Shown: positions 24,917-36,900 of the stretch, piece after piece
Layout of the letters: the number at the start of each line of letters is the position of its first letter
Position numbering within the stretch: the first letter of the stretch is position 1
Assembly (NCBI GenBank): GCA_025174535.1
Contig: JALBUN010000045.1
Location: 2,232,001 to 2,296,000, forward strand
Length of the DNA stretch: 64,000 nucleotides
Origin: Cantharellus purpuraceus
Lineage: Eukaryota > Basidiomycota > Agaricomycetes > Cantharellales > Hydnaceae
Direction: 5' to 3'
Notes under the pieces: model-generated
Told to the model about the DNA's origin: nothing
Databases searched by the model: none
Seen by the model: only the letters and a program-made list of their open reading frames with translations
Program-made: the position numbers and the translations under genes

Positions 24917-27389
24917 TCACAAAGTAAAACGGAAGTTGGGACTACGGTCTCCAATCGGAGCGCGTGTCTTGCCAGACTCCCAGAGACGTTGATACTCCTG
25001 CCAGTTGCCATCTCTACGCCCCTCGCGACGCGCTTTGTTTTCCCAAAGGCAATACATGCTGAAAAAGTTGTGAGATGAGTTGTATTCTCAATGAATGCAA
25101 ACATACGTACACATTGCAAGCAATTAGTACCCATGCTAGACAAACAAAGGAGATTGTAACAGTATGGCCCCGCTTGTATCGAGGAGCTTGATCTGGACAG
25201 GTTTGTACATAAGATAATAAACAGGTAAAGAACGTGTTTACCTGGCGTATAGACAAAAGTGGCGATGAAGCCGCCACAGTTCCTGAGATTAGGAAGGAAG
25301 TTAGGAAAGCATAGTAGTAATGACCATGCTACTCACCCAAGCATCAACTGGAGTGCTGTTGTTGTCGCCTGCCATCAACATGACTAGAGGTCAACAGAAG
25401 CTCAGAAAAAACGCATACTTTCTTATAGTGGCCACTGGAGTTGTTTGGCAAAATCGAAAGGATGCAGGGACCACACGGATACCTGTACGAAATAAGTAAT
25501 AGTCAATAACCTTCCAAAAAGAGCAACGTCCTGAGCCTCACACTCCTGCAGCCATCAAGAATACCGCTGCATATCGAGCAGTGTTCGTCTTTGCAACAAT
25601 CGCAATCGCATAGCCTTGGGACTCGCATAAGTATTATAGAAGCCGGGATGCTCACCACATACCAATGATTGAAAGAGGCAAACATATCAAAATGAATGGT
25701 CCTCTGTCGGGTTACCTCGGCTTATAAGACACATCACGGTAAAGCTAGCAACCCCACGCACCGCCACTGGAGCATATCGGCGAAGAAGGCCACAGCCACT
25801 AATGAATACCCGTAAGCCACAACTGCGTGAAATGCATGACCAATGCTAAGAACAAACCTGTCAAAACTACGGCAGGTACGTAGGGCGGAACTAAACACAA
25901 ATACCGAGGGGAGCACTGTTAAATAGGCATAGAGTTAGCAGAAGAAATGCGTGCCTGTATGCAATTGAGCTTGTCCGCCGGAAAATCCAAGGCCAGAAAC
26001 GATAGTGGGCCTGGCATATTCGTGAGTAAAGCAGGAAAGATATATGTTACGCGCATACAAGAAGAGGGAGTACGAGTATAAGCTGACGATGAGCGACGCA
26101 TATGCAATACCCGTCAACCATGTCTGGATATCAGTCAAACCTAAGGGACAAATAAGCTGTCATAACCTCAATAGTGACATTAACCTCATACCCCGATAGA
26201 CTTCCCCCCATTCAAATACCTCGTCTTGTTCTGTGAGTAAGGAATCTTCGACAGCCTCTTCTTGATGAACATTGCCCCCCTTGAGATCGGTAGAATCACC
26301 AGAAGGCGAGCGGGCGGCCTTGACAGCTACCCGAGAAGTGTGATAATTTGACACGCAGAGACGATGCACTAAGGTGGGAAACGAATCAGTGCACATGAGC
26401 ACCATATCACGTCGTCAAATCCGGCTTACAGGCGAACTGTCTCTCTTCTTCTGTGAAGAATGAAGCAGTATGGATGCCTTGCGGAAGCAACATCGCTGCA
26501 ATACATGACACCACAACTGTGGCTATTCCCTGTGGAATGATCAAGATGAGACAAACATGGTAAAAAAAGGAGATTACTTCAAGGATAAAAATCCATCGCC
26601 ATCCTGCTAAGCCAGCGATTCCGTTCATCTTCGTGATCCCAAACGCTAGGAGGCCTTTATCATATTATTATTCGCAGCAGTGGCTGAAGCATCTGAAGTG
26701 CATAACTACATACCCCCGAATGCACCGGATATGGACGCGGAAGCATAAAAGATGCCAACCCTTCAAACAGTTAGGAATAGTAATGGAGCCGAAGTAGTAT
26801 ATGGCACACCTTAGTTGCAATTCATTGCGCTTATACATGGTGCTGAGATACAGGACCATTCCCGGTAGCAGTCCACCCTCACACATCCCGAGAATCAATC
26901 GGACAGCCACTAGACCTCCGAAATTCCTTACAAGGCCGCTGAGAGTGGTGACGATTCCCCAGGCACATACCATGAAAGGCAGCCAACGATTTGCATGGAC
27001 GCGCTTCAAAATCCAATTTGACGGCAATTCAGAAGCAATGTATGAGACGTAGAACACAGCAAGAGCTGTATTGAACCGATGTCCACTCAGTTTGAGGTCC
27101 TTGGTGAGGCCGGCAATGCTGGATTCAAATTTAAGACAGGGCTATAGACCTTCTGTTCGTGTGTTGCTCACCCTGCGTTCCCTACATTAGTTCTTGTCGA
27201 TGTACCTGTCAGTCTAAGAAGAATACTATGTGTTCCTGAAACATACCTGTCCAGAAAGTTGGCAAGCCAAAGCAGCGCCAAAGCCGGAAGAACATGCATG
27301 TCCATCTTCCAGAGTACTCGTTTTGTCATCAAACGTTCTCTAGTTGCTTGATCATCGGACTCGATGTCGCTTGCATGTTTCTCCATCAT
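24917..27389 (-). CDS. MFS transporter, anion:cation symporter (Dal5/Tna1 type)
   Basis: The ATG at 27389 begins MMEKHASDIESDDQATRERL, then KMDMHVLPALALLWLANFLD joined by an intron to RTNVGNA, the standard first-helix signature of the allantoate/nicotinate/pantothenate permease group. Further blocks are MFYVSYIASELPSNWILKRV, RLILGMCEGGLLPGMVLYLS, the motif AGLAGWRWIFILE, and a hydrophilic loop with KPDLTT and Glu-rich patches; the C-terminus reads NWQEYQRLWESGKTRAP and ends FRFTL. About a dozen introns split the helices. The family moves small carboxylates such as nicotinate, allantoate, pantothenate or biotin with protons. The substrate cannot be read from sequence; a nicotinate role would fit the BNA6 gene 25 kb away but that is only a guess. 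Confidence 0.8.
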
Positions 27390-28327
27390 GGCGAGGACCA
27401 GAGAGAGGACGCGCCTGTCAAATATCACAAAGGGTATTTAACAAAAACCAATATCCGTGAGGCAAACCACCCAAGCATCTGTCTAGTACACACGTTCAAA
27501 CGCTCTGTGCGCATCTGAAAAAGATCGGATCTGTTGCGTTTGAAACGGACTCTCGGGACTTGTAAGGATATATATTCCTTCTTTAGCCTGTGAGATATGC
27601 GGGTGTGCTGCCGGTGGGATTGTGAGAGTATTGTAGAGTTCAGGCGGCTATCAGGTTGTCCATAACGCTCGAGTCATGGGACCATCGACACACGATTCTG
27701 GAATTGGAAGCAAAGGGTATTCGGGATTACAGCAAGCCTTTAGCCGCTATGGGGAGGAACGATGAGGGTCAAATGCGTCATGGATGAAGCGCTACCCCAG
27801 GGGCCAGTGTTCGCAAGGGGGGACGAATTCGAATGGAGGTTCACACCCCACAGTCATCGCGACACCTGATACCTGACAATGATGGTATGACGGGTGAGCA
27901 CCAAGGTGGTAGTCAGATGAAATTCCCAATCAAGCACCAAGGTTGAGAATAATTGTTATACTATGCCACGAAGTAGCAAATTAAAACGCTGGGCGAAGTT
28001 TGAGAGGAACCTATTGGAACATTCCCCTGATTGGACTCTGTTAGACAGCTGATTGCGAGCAGCCTTTTCAGACTGCACGCCGTACTATTGAACACCTTGA
28101 TGACCGCGAAATCGATGCCCTATGGATTGGGGAAATTTATAATGCACAGCTTCTTCAGAAAGGCGGAATCTGTTGTGGGTTCATCGAGTCACAAGACCTG
28201 AGCCGATAGCCAGAACTGTAGACAATGTCAATGAGCTTGGTATGCTGGCAGCATTATGTAATGGTCCCTCGGGCAGCCTGTCCCAAGCTCAACCCAAGCT
28301 GTCAGTCATTCAAGGTAGCTCCCAACG
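27390..28327. other. Divergent intergenic region without a recognisable gene
   Basis: About 940 bp lie between the MFS start and the surface-protein start at 28328. Frames are short and lack coding bias. It should contain both promoters. I see no repeat or RNA gene. Confidence 0.4.
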
Positions 28328-29364
28328 ATGAGACTGCTTTGGGGTCTCATCCTTACAGTCTTTACCTCTGGTGTTGTATTATCCACCAACGCGTTCGCAG
28401 AGCCGCTTCACCTTCACGCTCTCCGCGCGCGAGATCCCCCAACTGCTACTAATTCTTCGGTTTCATCAACCCCCACTTCGACAAGCACCAGTCTTGGGTC
28501 GAGTGCCTCTTCAACTACATCTATATCAAGCGTATCCACATCTTCCCCGTCATCACAAAGCTCACCCACCAGCTCTAGCACGTCTTCATCATCCACCAGC
28601 ACCAGTACCCAGCAGTTTTCTTCCTCGCACGAAACGTCCTCTAGCAGCCAGTTGACACAATCCCCGTCTTCCGCAAGCACTTTCGCGACCAGTGTCATTC
28701 CAAGCACTAGCATCATTTCACCCACAGCATTCACATCTACGGGTTCAGGTGGTTCATTAACCGTCACTGCCGTTGTCTCTAGTCCTTCAGGAGGCTCAGG
28801 ATCGGGTAGCATAAGTACAGCGAAACAAGGGTGGGTTTTTTACTTACATCTGTACCTTTCGCTCATGTTCTTTGCAGCTTTTTCGCCAACACTGGTGCTG
28901 TCGCCGGCACATTTTTGGTGGTTGGCCTCGTTGGAACCGGTATCCTCATTTGCGTATTCCTATGGGCATTCAGGCGATATCGTCGTCACCGAAGCGATCA
29001 GGTATACTTCGATGATGAGTATAGAGAATTTAACGAGCACGCCGACCGTGGAGCTACACCCGAACCCACATTGCCCGTCGCTCGGGATTCTCCTTTGGGC
29101 ACACCTGTTTCCCCAAGCCCTGTGCCCAACATGATTGAAAGGCTCCACGGAAACGAGGCAACCCGATTCAATATATACCATGATCCTGCCTACCAAGCCC
29201 ACCCGGACGAGTTCGATCCTTACCAGGGTCACGGCGGTGGGGTGTATCCCTACACCGATGATCCAGAACAAGGTTCTATACCATTTGCTTACCAGCCAGA
29301 AGTGGAATCCAACGGTGCTACAGAACCACCTCAAGCTTTGCCAGGGTTATCGCATGCACCATAA
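28328..29364 (+). CDS. Single-pass surface protein: signal peptide, Ser/Thr stalk, membrane helix, cytoplasmic tail
   Basis: Two exons (28328-28830 and 28878-29364, 47-nt intron) encode 329 residues. MRLLWGLILTVFTSGVVLST is a signal peptide. Residues about 40-165 are almost pure Ser/Thr, a likely O-mannosylated stalk. The second exon supplies one membrane helix (AGTFLVVGLVGTGILICVFL) followed by the basic stop-transfer RRYRRHRSD and an acidic/Pro/Tyr-rich tail. The architecture recalls Wsc/Mid2 wall-stress sensors, but there is no WSC cysteine domain, so this is an architectural comparison only. Similar single-pass proteins occur at both ends of this window. Confidence 0.65.
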
Positions 29365-31380
29365 GACGCAGTTAGCTGACTCTATCAGGTCTAATCGAAT
29401 CACCAAGACGTTCAAACTCATTGATGTTGGTCCATGTTCTGTGTTTCGTTGCTGCCTCGTGATGGTTAGGTGCGGGCGCTAGTTGGCCGCACGGATGCGT
29501 GCTTCGTCCACACTTATATTTCAAACGGACGCGTGGAATTATACGCTTTTTATGTTTCGGCAGTCGTTTGTCGCCTGTATTGACGTGTAATTTTACATCT
29601 GATGTGCAAGTGATGTTTTCGTGATACTCAGGAGCTGAGGCGTGCCGTCCGTTTACACGACCTGTTGACCAGGCTGCAATTTCCCATTGGTGATAACTCC
29701 ATGCGGTGGGAATGGTACCTGATGGATACAGTATATGCGGACATATGCAGTGTCACCAGCATCTACGTCGCGCAGTGACAAGCTAGCTTGCTTCAAGCTC
29801 AAGCATCAAGCATACTATGAGGTAGGCTATCAACGCTCATGATAACTAATGAACATATGACTGGGAGTAAAGGATAGCCGTCAGTCACTGGAAAGCCCAT
29901 TGGCAGACTGGCCTGAAGCTAATCGAAGTTGCTGATCTTTTCCTCCAGATTCCTCTCTCATTCGGCATAGCAGAGCATTGAAATACATCAACGCTACACG
30001 AGACAGTGAGAATGGGTGCCAGTGCTGCGCAACCGCGTCGAGGCCACATATTCAATCCCGACCACCAGACCGTAGTTATCTTATTTGGGCTCTGCGGAAC
30101 AGGAACAATTACTAAGGTCTTGTCAGATTCTCCTAAATCTATCATACCTGACTTTGCCTGTTGTTGCTTTGGGAGCGGCGACTCGAGCTCATGGATGGAC
30201 ACGCTGACTACAGTAACGAGCCATAGCACAAGAGCTACCGTGTTTGCGGACCGAGAGGCACATTGCCATTTGGGGCTGTTGCGAGCAATAGACTTCATAA
30301 AACAAAGGCGAGGAGGGCTAAAAAACTATAGGAATGAACTTCACTAGGACTTGTACAGCTGACATCATTGTCACATGAAAAATCGTCGCCATTGAATATT
30401 GAATTTTGAGCAGCATGCTAATTTACAAATAGAATGTATGGTAAGACTCTCACCCAGTGAACGTATGGGCTGCGACTTCCTTTTATTATGACATTGCATC
30501 TATATTTCAGTCGTCGCGAGACTTGCTCGTCCCCTGTGCGAGTCTCATACTAGACCTGGTGAGCCTCTGTACCCACACTCCCAACTATAGAGACAGGAGA
30601 GTGCACAATCTGCATCAGTCATTCCAGGCACATCAGCAAACATGTTCTGAGGCCGGAAGACGCCGATACTTATATAGTAAGAACTCGTGCTTGATCCGAC
30701 AACCCGGAATGTCACACAAGCTAGGTATTGCTATGTTGCGGATCTGCTCGGAGCGTTTCCACGAAGTATATGGTGTATTGGCAATGCTCTTGGCATCTGT
30801 GAGCACAGGATTTACCACTCTCAACGATAGCAAGATCCCGATTTCTTCATGACCAATACAGATGGTAGTATACCTTCGACAGTACATCGCAACAGGACAT
30901 GGTCCGTTACTGTAAATCCGACTGTTCATATGTTAGATGCCATAAAACGTTTACCTTATCTGTAAGGTCGCAATGTATGGATAATTCATACGTAGGACCA
31001 TGGTAAGAGAGGTGGATTTGGGCCTACTCTATGCACGTTGTCAACACAGTGAAAAAATAGAGTATAAATTCAATAGGAAGAAAGCCAGACATGATTCTTA
31101 CGAGACCTCTCCTACTTGAAGCGACAGCATTCAGTAACTGGTCCAAAGGACCAAGCCGCGAAGTGTGAGGACAGGTTGAACGGTCTCATTCCGATTGCGC
31201 TCGACTTTGAGACAGATTGTCGTATTATGGTATATTCTAGTTCTTTCTTCCTACTATATGCCTTTGACGCAATTGCCTACCTACGTGGGCCGTCACCGTG
31301 AAACCTGAGTGACCACCGTCGCCCACATTCACATATAAAGAAGCCACGTGAATGCTAATATATCGGTCTGGCTCTGCTGT
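29365..31380. other. Gene-poor 2-kb stretch
   Basis: Between the surface-protein gene and the PEX14-like gene I find only unsupported frames of 130 codons or fewer (for example 29885-30298 minus and 30457-30852 plus) with no recognisable domain, splice-linked extension or codon bias. The 200 bp before 31381 should hold the PEX14-like promoter. A decayed element is possible but no terminal repeats were seen. Confidence 0.35.
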
Positions 31381-32741
31381 ATGTCATCGAACGACTCGAC
31401 TTCAGACACACAGTCATCGTCCTCCACATTCGCCTCTGAATACCCCAGTGATAAGGATGATCGTACATCATTGATCGAGAAGGCCCGAGGTTTTCTTTTG
31501 TCCCCATCCGTACGGCATGAAGATGAAACGGCGAAACGCAAGTTTCTGCAAGAGAAAGGGTTGAGTAACGAAGAAGTGGATAGCTTGATCCAAGAACTCG
31601 TAAGACATCGATAAACTTCATTGTGAGCCTGGGTGATTTGACGTCATACAGCCTCGCCAGCCTCCACCAGTACCTCCCCGAACTTATCCACCCCTACCAC
31701 CGTCAGAGTTACCCGCTCTTCTTGCATCCTTGTTCCGTGTTTCTATGTGGGCGAGTGGTTTCTCTGCAATTATACTTCTGGGATATTTTGTGCGTGGCAT
31801 AGACTGCACCATCACGGCTTGCAGGCTGAATTTTCGGTCTGCGGCAGAGGCTCCTTCTTCCACTAACAACTCAGAGCCTAGGAGCACGTCGCAAGTTGAT
31901 GTTGCACCAGTCTGGGCTTATGTTGCGCCTGATTTACCGGGTCAGTGAGGTGAAGAGGACACAAAGTGATGCATATGTTGCCCTTCCTCGGGCTCCACGA
32001 GAACATGAAGCGCCTCCTGCCGGTATCAAAAGTCTCGCGGAGCTCCCTGTTGATTCCAATGGGAAGCCAACCCATTCAATCAGTACAGTGATTCACTGCG
32101 CTTTTCTCGAGAAGCCAGAGCAAAGATTCACTGTGGAAGAACTATATGATGCCCTGTCAAATCAGTTTCCTGGGCTGACAAGCGACGCGAGTGAGTTTCA
32201 GGTGCGAGATGCTAATTCTCTACCTCCTTCCTCTCTTGACGAAAAAAACAATTGCAAGTCCTCCATTTCCCGTGAACTCTCGCGATCAAAAGCCTTTTAT
32301 AAGTCTCATGACGGTGGTCCAGAACACTGGACACTGTCCCTTGACACAACTTCGACTCCGTCATTTAGTTCGGCACCTCCGGCCCCATTGACGGAGTCTA
32401 TTAAAGACCTTCACAATGCACTCTCGCAAGGATACAGAGAGCATAACAAGTACAACTACACCTTCAAGTCTCTGACTGATTTCACCGGCTTTCTTTCACG
32501 TGAAACGTATACGCTGTATGGTGCAAATTCAGGCCTCCGGTATGGGATTTCCACCGGGTACCCCTTAGGGCCCGCAGAAGAAGATGTTAGACGAGAAATT
32601 CGTGCCCTCAAAGGTTTGGTACTGAATAGGTGCGTCGAATAGCTGTTATCCTCCAGCTCTGCAACTTATAGGGTATGTCAAAGACGCTCGTTTGTACCGA
32701 GTCCTCACCGACAAACCACTGCTACGTTAGGCGCCACCTAA
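31381..32741 (+). CDS. PEX14: PEX14-like peroxisomal docking protein
   Basis: Five exons (31381-31599, 31652-31789, 31848-32201, 32259-32629, 32684-32741) sum to 1,140 nt, an intact 379-residue frame. Residues about 30-72 form the PEX14 N-terminal domain that binds PEX5 and PEX19: TSLIEKARGFLLSPSVRHED and KRKFLQEKGLSNEEVDSLIQ. A Pro-rich linker (PRQPPPVPPRTYPPLPP) leads to one hydrophobic segment (WASGFSAIILLGYF). After it come a helical stretch (LGARRKLMLHQSGLMLRL) and KRTQSDAYVALPRAP, and the C-terminus has DFTGFLSRETYTLYGANS and EIRALKGLVLNRRSF, typical of fungal PEX14-like proteins. The protein should sit in the peroxisomal membrane as part of the import docking complex. It is convergent with the TTI2-like gene (226 bp). 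Confidence 0.75.
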
Positions 32742-32966
32742 ACTGCAAGGGTTAACTGTTATACTTTCGAAAACTAATATCCAATACAAGGGACTGCCTC
32801 CCTCCCATCAATACGTACCATGAACGCATTTGAACTACCAGAGTGGGAAAGGTTATACAAGGGATGGTCGCCTTGCCAATATATCTGTAGCAATACGGGA
32901 AATGCAATCCCTTGTCATGTACAGATGACATGTCACTACTGAAGGCACTTTAAACTTGATAGTTTG

Positions 32967-34576
32967 TTAAGGCTTGTTATTGACGCTAGTTTCTGTCGAT
33001 AATAACCCTCGAAACGTGGCTTCATCGCATGCAAGCAGACGGCGATATTCATTCTGAAACGATGTTCATTGATTTGAGCCTCGATGAACAAATTTAGTGG
33101 CAGCTTACCCTGATAACTGATGGGCAAATTTGCGACAATACACATGCAACTCGACGCAGAGCGGAGCTCAGCTTTTGATGGCCTATAGGCAATCAGCATA
33201 TATTTATACGAAGCACGCCAGAGTCTCACTTTGGTCACTTGAGCCTTTGTCATCAAGAGATACCCAGGAACTAGCCAGTCCTTCAACTATTAGCCCGGTC
33301 CATCCACTTATTCGCGGTCTACAGATGTTGATGAGGACCTCTAACACCTCCAACGAGGTGAGCTGCAGAGATGCACGCCGTTGTGAAGGAAGTGACGTAA
33401 GATGGTGCACTAATTGTGAGACCAATGCCTGAAAGAAATGAGGATCAGGCAAACAAAATTACAGGTAGCAACTTTACCTTCAAATATCGAACGCTCCCTA
33501 TACCCAATTCCTGAAGCACGTCGGGCAAAGCAATCATGGATGCTTCAAGCGTATCTAATTCAGTAGAGGCGTAGATCCAAACTCCACCTATAATGCCGTC
33601 TCCCAACAGAGCGCAAAGTTGATCGAATCTTGACTTTGAATCGATAGGCGCGGTAAGGCCAATGACTCTGATCAGAAGTGGGATCGATCGCCGTAGAATC
33701 TCTGGCGACAATGGCGAGTGTAAGTGTGTCATTGTTGTTTTCAAAGACTTTAGTTGTTTAGTAAAGAAACGGAAAGGTGTACTACCAGATGACGCACAGT
33801 AACCAGGAGACCATCCACTCCAGTTCGCTTGAGAGTCTCTGGAGGCACACGCGTAAGAAGCTCAGATACTATAATTAACCCTCTAAGTTTGTAGCAACCC
33901 TCATAATCATCTAGAAAGATCATGGTCGGCGGGATGACCAAATGCCAGACATGCTCAAAGTCCTCGAGCTTCATCCTCAGATGCAAATTAGTGATGGAGC
34001 AATAATAAGATAGCAACCATCCTACTTACCTTCAGGTGTTGAATACACCAAAGCAGCAGGCTAGCAAGTCCAGGAGCAGTCTTCCAAACTTGGTCTTCAT
34101 ACATGTCCATGGCGGCAGAGGGACCTCCTGCGGCTCGAGGCAACCTGCGGCCAGAGCTTGGATTTATCAGAGAATGAGGCGTATTTGAGAACCATGGTTT
34201 GATTTGCTGAGACAGAACACAGCTAATAACCTCTACTGTCGGACTGGGGAGTCTCGTCATGATTCCTGGAAGTTTATAAGTTACATAAAAGAGCTTGCGT
34301 AAAACGCATACCGTGAGCAATTGCCTGCATAGGCTCGGTTGTTATATTGTCATCTTTAGTCAGTGGAACGAGTATGGCCACGACGCTAGCAATATCATCT
34401 TGTTTCAAACAAGTGAGGTCGTTCTTTGCCAGTAACTCCTGCAACTCCTTCACTGTGCCGAGAGCGCGTGGCTTCCACTCGATTATGCTTGGATCTCGTG
34501 CAATGTCTTCACCTGGGTTTATAGTATGATGCAATGACGGCAATCGAAGGTTTCGCAAGGCACAAGATAGTGACAT
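32967..34576 (-). CDS. Probable Tel2-interacting protein 2 (TTT complex)
   Basis: The ATG at 34576 begins MSLSCALRNLRLPSLHHTIN. Exons that follow include VKELQELLAKNDLTCLKQDD, IMTRLPSPTVEVISCVLSQQ, MYEDQVWKTAPGLASLLLWC, the signature-like VLQELGIGSVRYLK, PQLVHHLTSLPSQRRASLQL, a block LEVLEVLINICRPRISGW and the C-terminal NEYRRLLACDEATFRGLLST. The all-helical HEAT-like character and the LGIG.VRYLK element match my recollection of fungal Tti2 proteins. Tti2 works with Tel2 and Tti1 to fold and stabilise PIKK kinases such as TOR and ATM/Tel1. About seven introns. The assignment is by memory of the family pattern, so I hold it at moderate confidence. Confidence 0.5.
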
Positions 34577-35022
34577 TAGGAGGTTAGAAATGTATTCGAA
34601 AATCACGTGACAGACGCGTCACGCATGCAGTTCACTGAAGACCCGTCTATTCTTTCAGCCAAGTAGTTCTTGTGCGACAATTGCGGACCCATTCTGGCCT
34701 GTGCACTGCCATGGTCGTGAAGACACCCACCGGTCAAAACCGCCTACAGCAGCCCACAGTCGGAGTTCTTCTACACCAAACCACAGATTTAGTTTGGATT
34801 TAGTACTGTGAAGATACAGTCGGTATGAGTCTCATGAAGGCTTCTTAATATCTCTGACGATGGTACAGGTGCCACAGGCTTTATAACCAGTTTCATCGTC
34901 TCTGATTGTGACAGTGTTCAGCTCTTGCACGCATCACCCTGCCCATAGTGGGTTTGTATTCAGTGACTCCTATTCTATAGCAAATTTGAAGCAAGATACC
35001 GGATATATCGATATCTCTCACT
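34577..35022. other. Divergent promoter, TTI2-like and SDR genes
   Basis: This 446-bp stretch lies between two outward-facing starts. It contains AT-rich tracts near 34970-35020 (for example GATATATCGATATC) just before the SDR ATG and nothing else recognisable. Confidence 0.4.
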
Positions 35023-36717
35023 ATGGATACTGACGGCAGTCCCATATTTGACTCCCTGGATGTCGATCTCGTTATGAAAGTGCTGTCTAATACCGCCTTC
35101 AGTCAGTATTGTTTCTTTTTCCGGACAGGTTGTTGCCTGATAAATCTCGTTTTCTTTATATGCATTTCGTTGGACTCCTCACTATAGGTCCCTTCTTTGT
35201 CTTTTGGATCCCAATGTTCTATCGAGCGCAGGGCGTTCAATGGAACTCACCTGTCGTCGCTTATTCGCTAACCTACTTCGCAACCCTGTGCCTTTTCTGC
35301 AAGTATTTCTCTCTGCTTCGTCAGGTTTAGTCTCTCTAATAGTACTGTCTATAGGGACTCTTAAGTTTCTTTCCAAACTTTGGAGAAATGGCCTTGGTTT
35401 AATCGTCAAACCCAAGAGGTTGGACTGGGGAGAACAAGTGGTACTCATAACTGGCGGTATGCCCATGTCTCTATTTCCGTCCCATCTTAATATTATGTTC
35501 ATGAGTGTATAAAGGCGCATCTGGGATAGGCTCACTACTCGCAAATACACTCGCCGTGCGCAATGTTACCGTCGTTGTCCTAGATGTCAAACCGATCGAG
35601 ACCGAAAATTGCAAGTTTTTCTCCCCTTATTCACGTAGCTTCATGTGTTCAATTTATTGGCAGATAATATCGCCTTTTACAAGTGCGACGTATCAAAATG
35701 GGAGGAGGTCGAAAAGGTTGCAAAACAAGTCGTTGAAGAAGTATGTCAAGCGCCCTTCCATTCGCCTCGTCTAAGCGTGCTATTACAGATTGCACATCCT
35801 ACAATCATCATTAACAACGCGGGAGTTGTTCAAGGGAAACTTATTTTGGATCTTACCCCAGAGGATGTAAAACAGTTGCGTCCAATTGCATTCTTTCCCT
35901 CGGTGTATACTTCACATGCTTCCACCATAGAACTTTCAACACAAACGTACTCGCACACTTTTGGATCCTGAAAGCATTCTTGCCTCACATGATCACGGAA
36001 AAGGCTGGACATATAGTGCGTTGTACGATACTTGTCCCATCAGAGTCCTCCATATCTTTCATTTAGGTGACAGTCTCCTCGGTTATGGGTTTGGTGGGGG
36101 CTGCCCAAATAGGTCTGCAACGCACGCTTTCCTCTCATCCACATTGCAGCTCATCGTGGGTGTATAGCTGACTACGCGGCATCCAAGGCTGCGCTGATCA
36201 ACTTGAATGAATCACTTCGTTACGAATTAGACAAGCGGTGCGTTTCAATATCCGCTTCTTTCTCCTCATTCTAATTCCCTTTGGCGTTCCAGATACAAGA
36301 CCCCCAAAATCCGCACCACTCTTCTCTTGCCAGGACACACCTTGACGCCACTATTCTCCAGAATGTCTCTCCCGTCCGCCGCATGGTACAAATTCCTCGT
36401 TCCTTCGCTCCCCCCCCACGCCATTGCGAAAGCCGTGATCGCCGCCTTGGATGAGGAAGAATCCCGTACGATTTACATGCCTTTTTATTCCCACTTTGTA
36501 CGATGGGTGGGTATACTACCTAGCTATGGACGAGACTTTTTCCAATGGGTGCGTTTAGCTTTCGATTTAGTTGGCGACCATTTACTCACGAGGGGGATCC
36601 TACCTGTGCCAGCTTTCTATGGCTGATCATTCGATGCAAGGCTTCGTCAAGGTTTCTGGAAGACGCCCAGAAGAGGGCGAAGCTCCTCCACCACAAACTA
36701 GGACGAAGAGTGACTAA
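35023..36717 (+). CDS. Membrane-anchored short-chain dehydrogenase/reductase (SDR16C/RDH10-like)
   Basis: The N-terminus MDTDGSPIFDSLDVDLVMKV splices to SPFFVFWIPMFYRAQG and a hydrophobic stretch, an N-terminal membrane anchor. The Rossmann fold follows: WGEQVVLITGGASGIGSLLA (TGxxxGIG cofactor loop), VLDVKPI, KCDVSKWEEVEKVAKQV, IINNAGVVQGKLILDL (NNAG), and the catalytic ADYAASKAALINLNESLRYE with YxxxK. The C-terminus reads DFFQWLSMADHSMQGFVKVS and ends TRTKSD at 36717. This is a conserved basidiomycete SDR related to retinol or very-long-chain lipid dehydrogenases on ER or lipid droplets; the substrate is unknown. About nine short introns. It is convergent with the M28 gene (183 bp between stops). 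Confidence 0.85.
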
Positions 36718-36900
36718 ATGTGGCGGTCGAGCGCTGGCTGAAAGGCACATAACGGGGTATGTGGATGCCTGGCTGCTAACTTATGCTTCTCTTCTCGGTC
36801 TTCCAACTCAGTGCAAGCACGATATATGTATGTTGCTTGCTACAATGTAAATTACAGGCGAATCAATTGCATAGAAGCCAAAAGGCTCACTCTTCCCCCT

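Noticed and set aside
29885..30298. 137-codon minus-strand frame
   Set aside because: No recognisable domain, signal peptide or neighbouring exons; composition looks noncoding.
32041..32330. Forkhead-like pattern (KPTHSISTVIHCAFLEKPEQ ... HWTLSLD)
   Set aside because: The segment lies inside the PEX14-like gene, in frame with family-typical sequence before and after it, so the resemblance to a forkhead domain is probably fortuitous.
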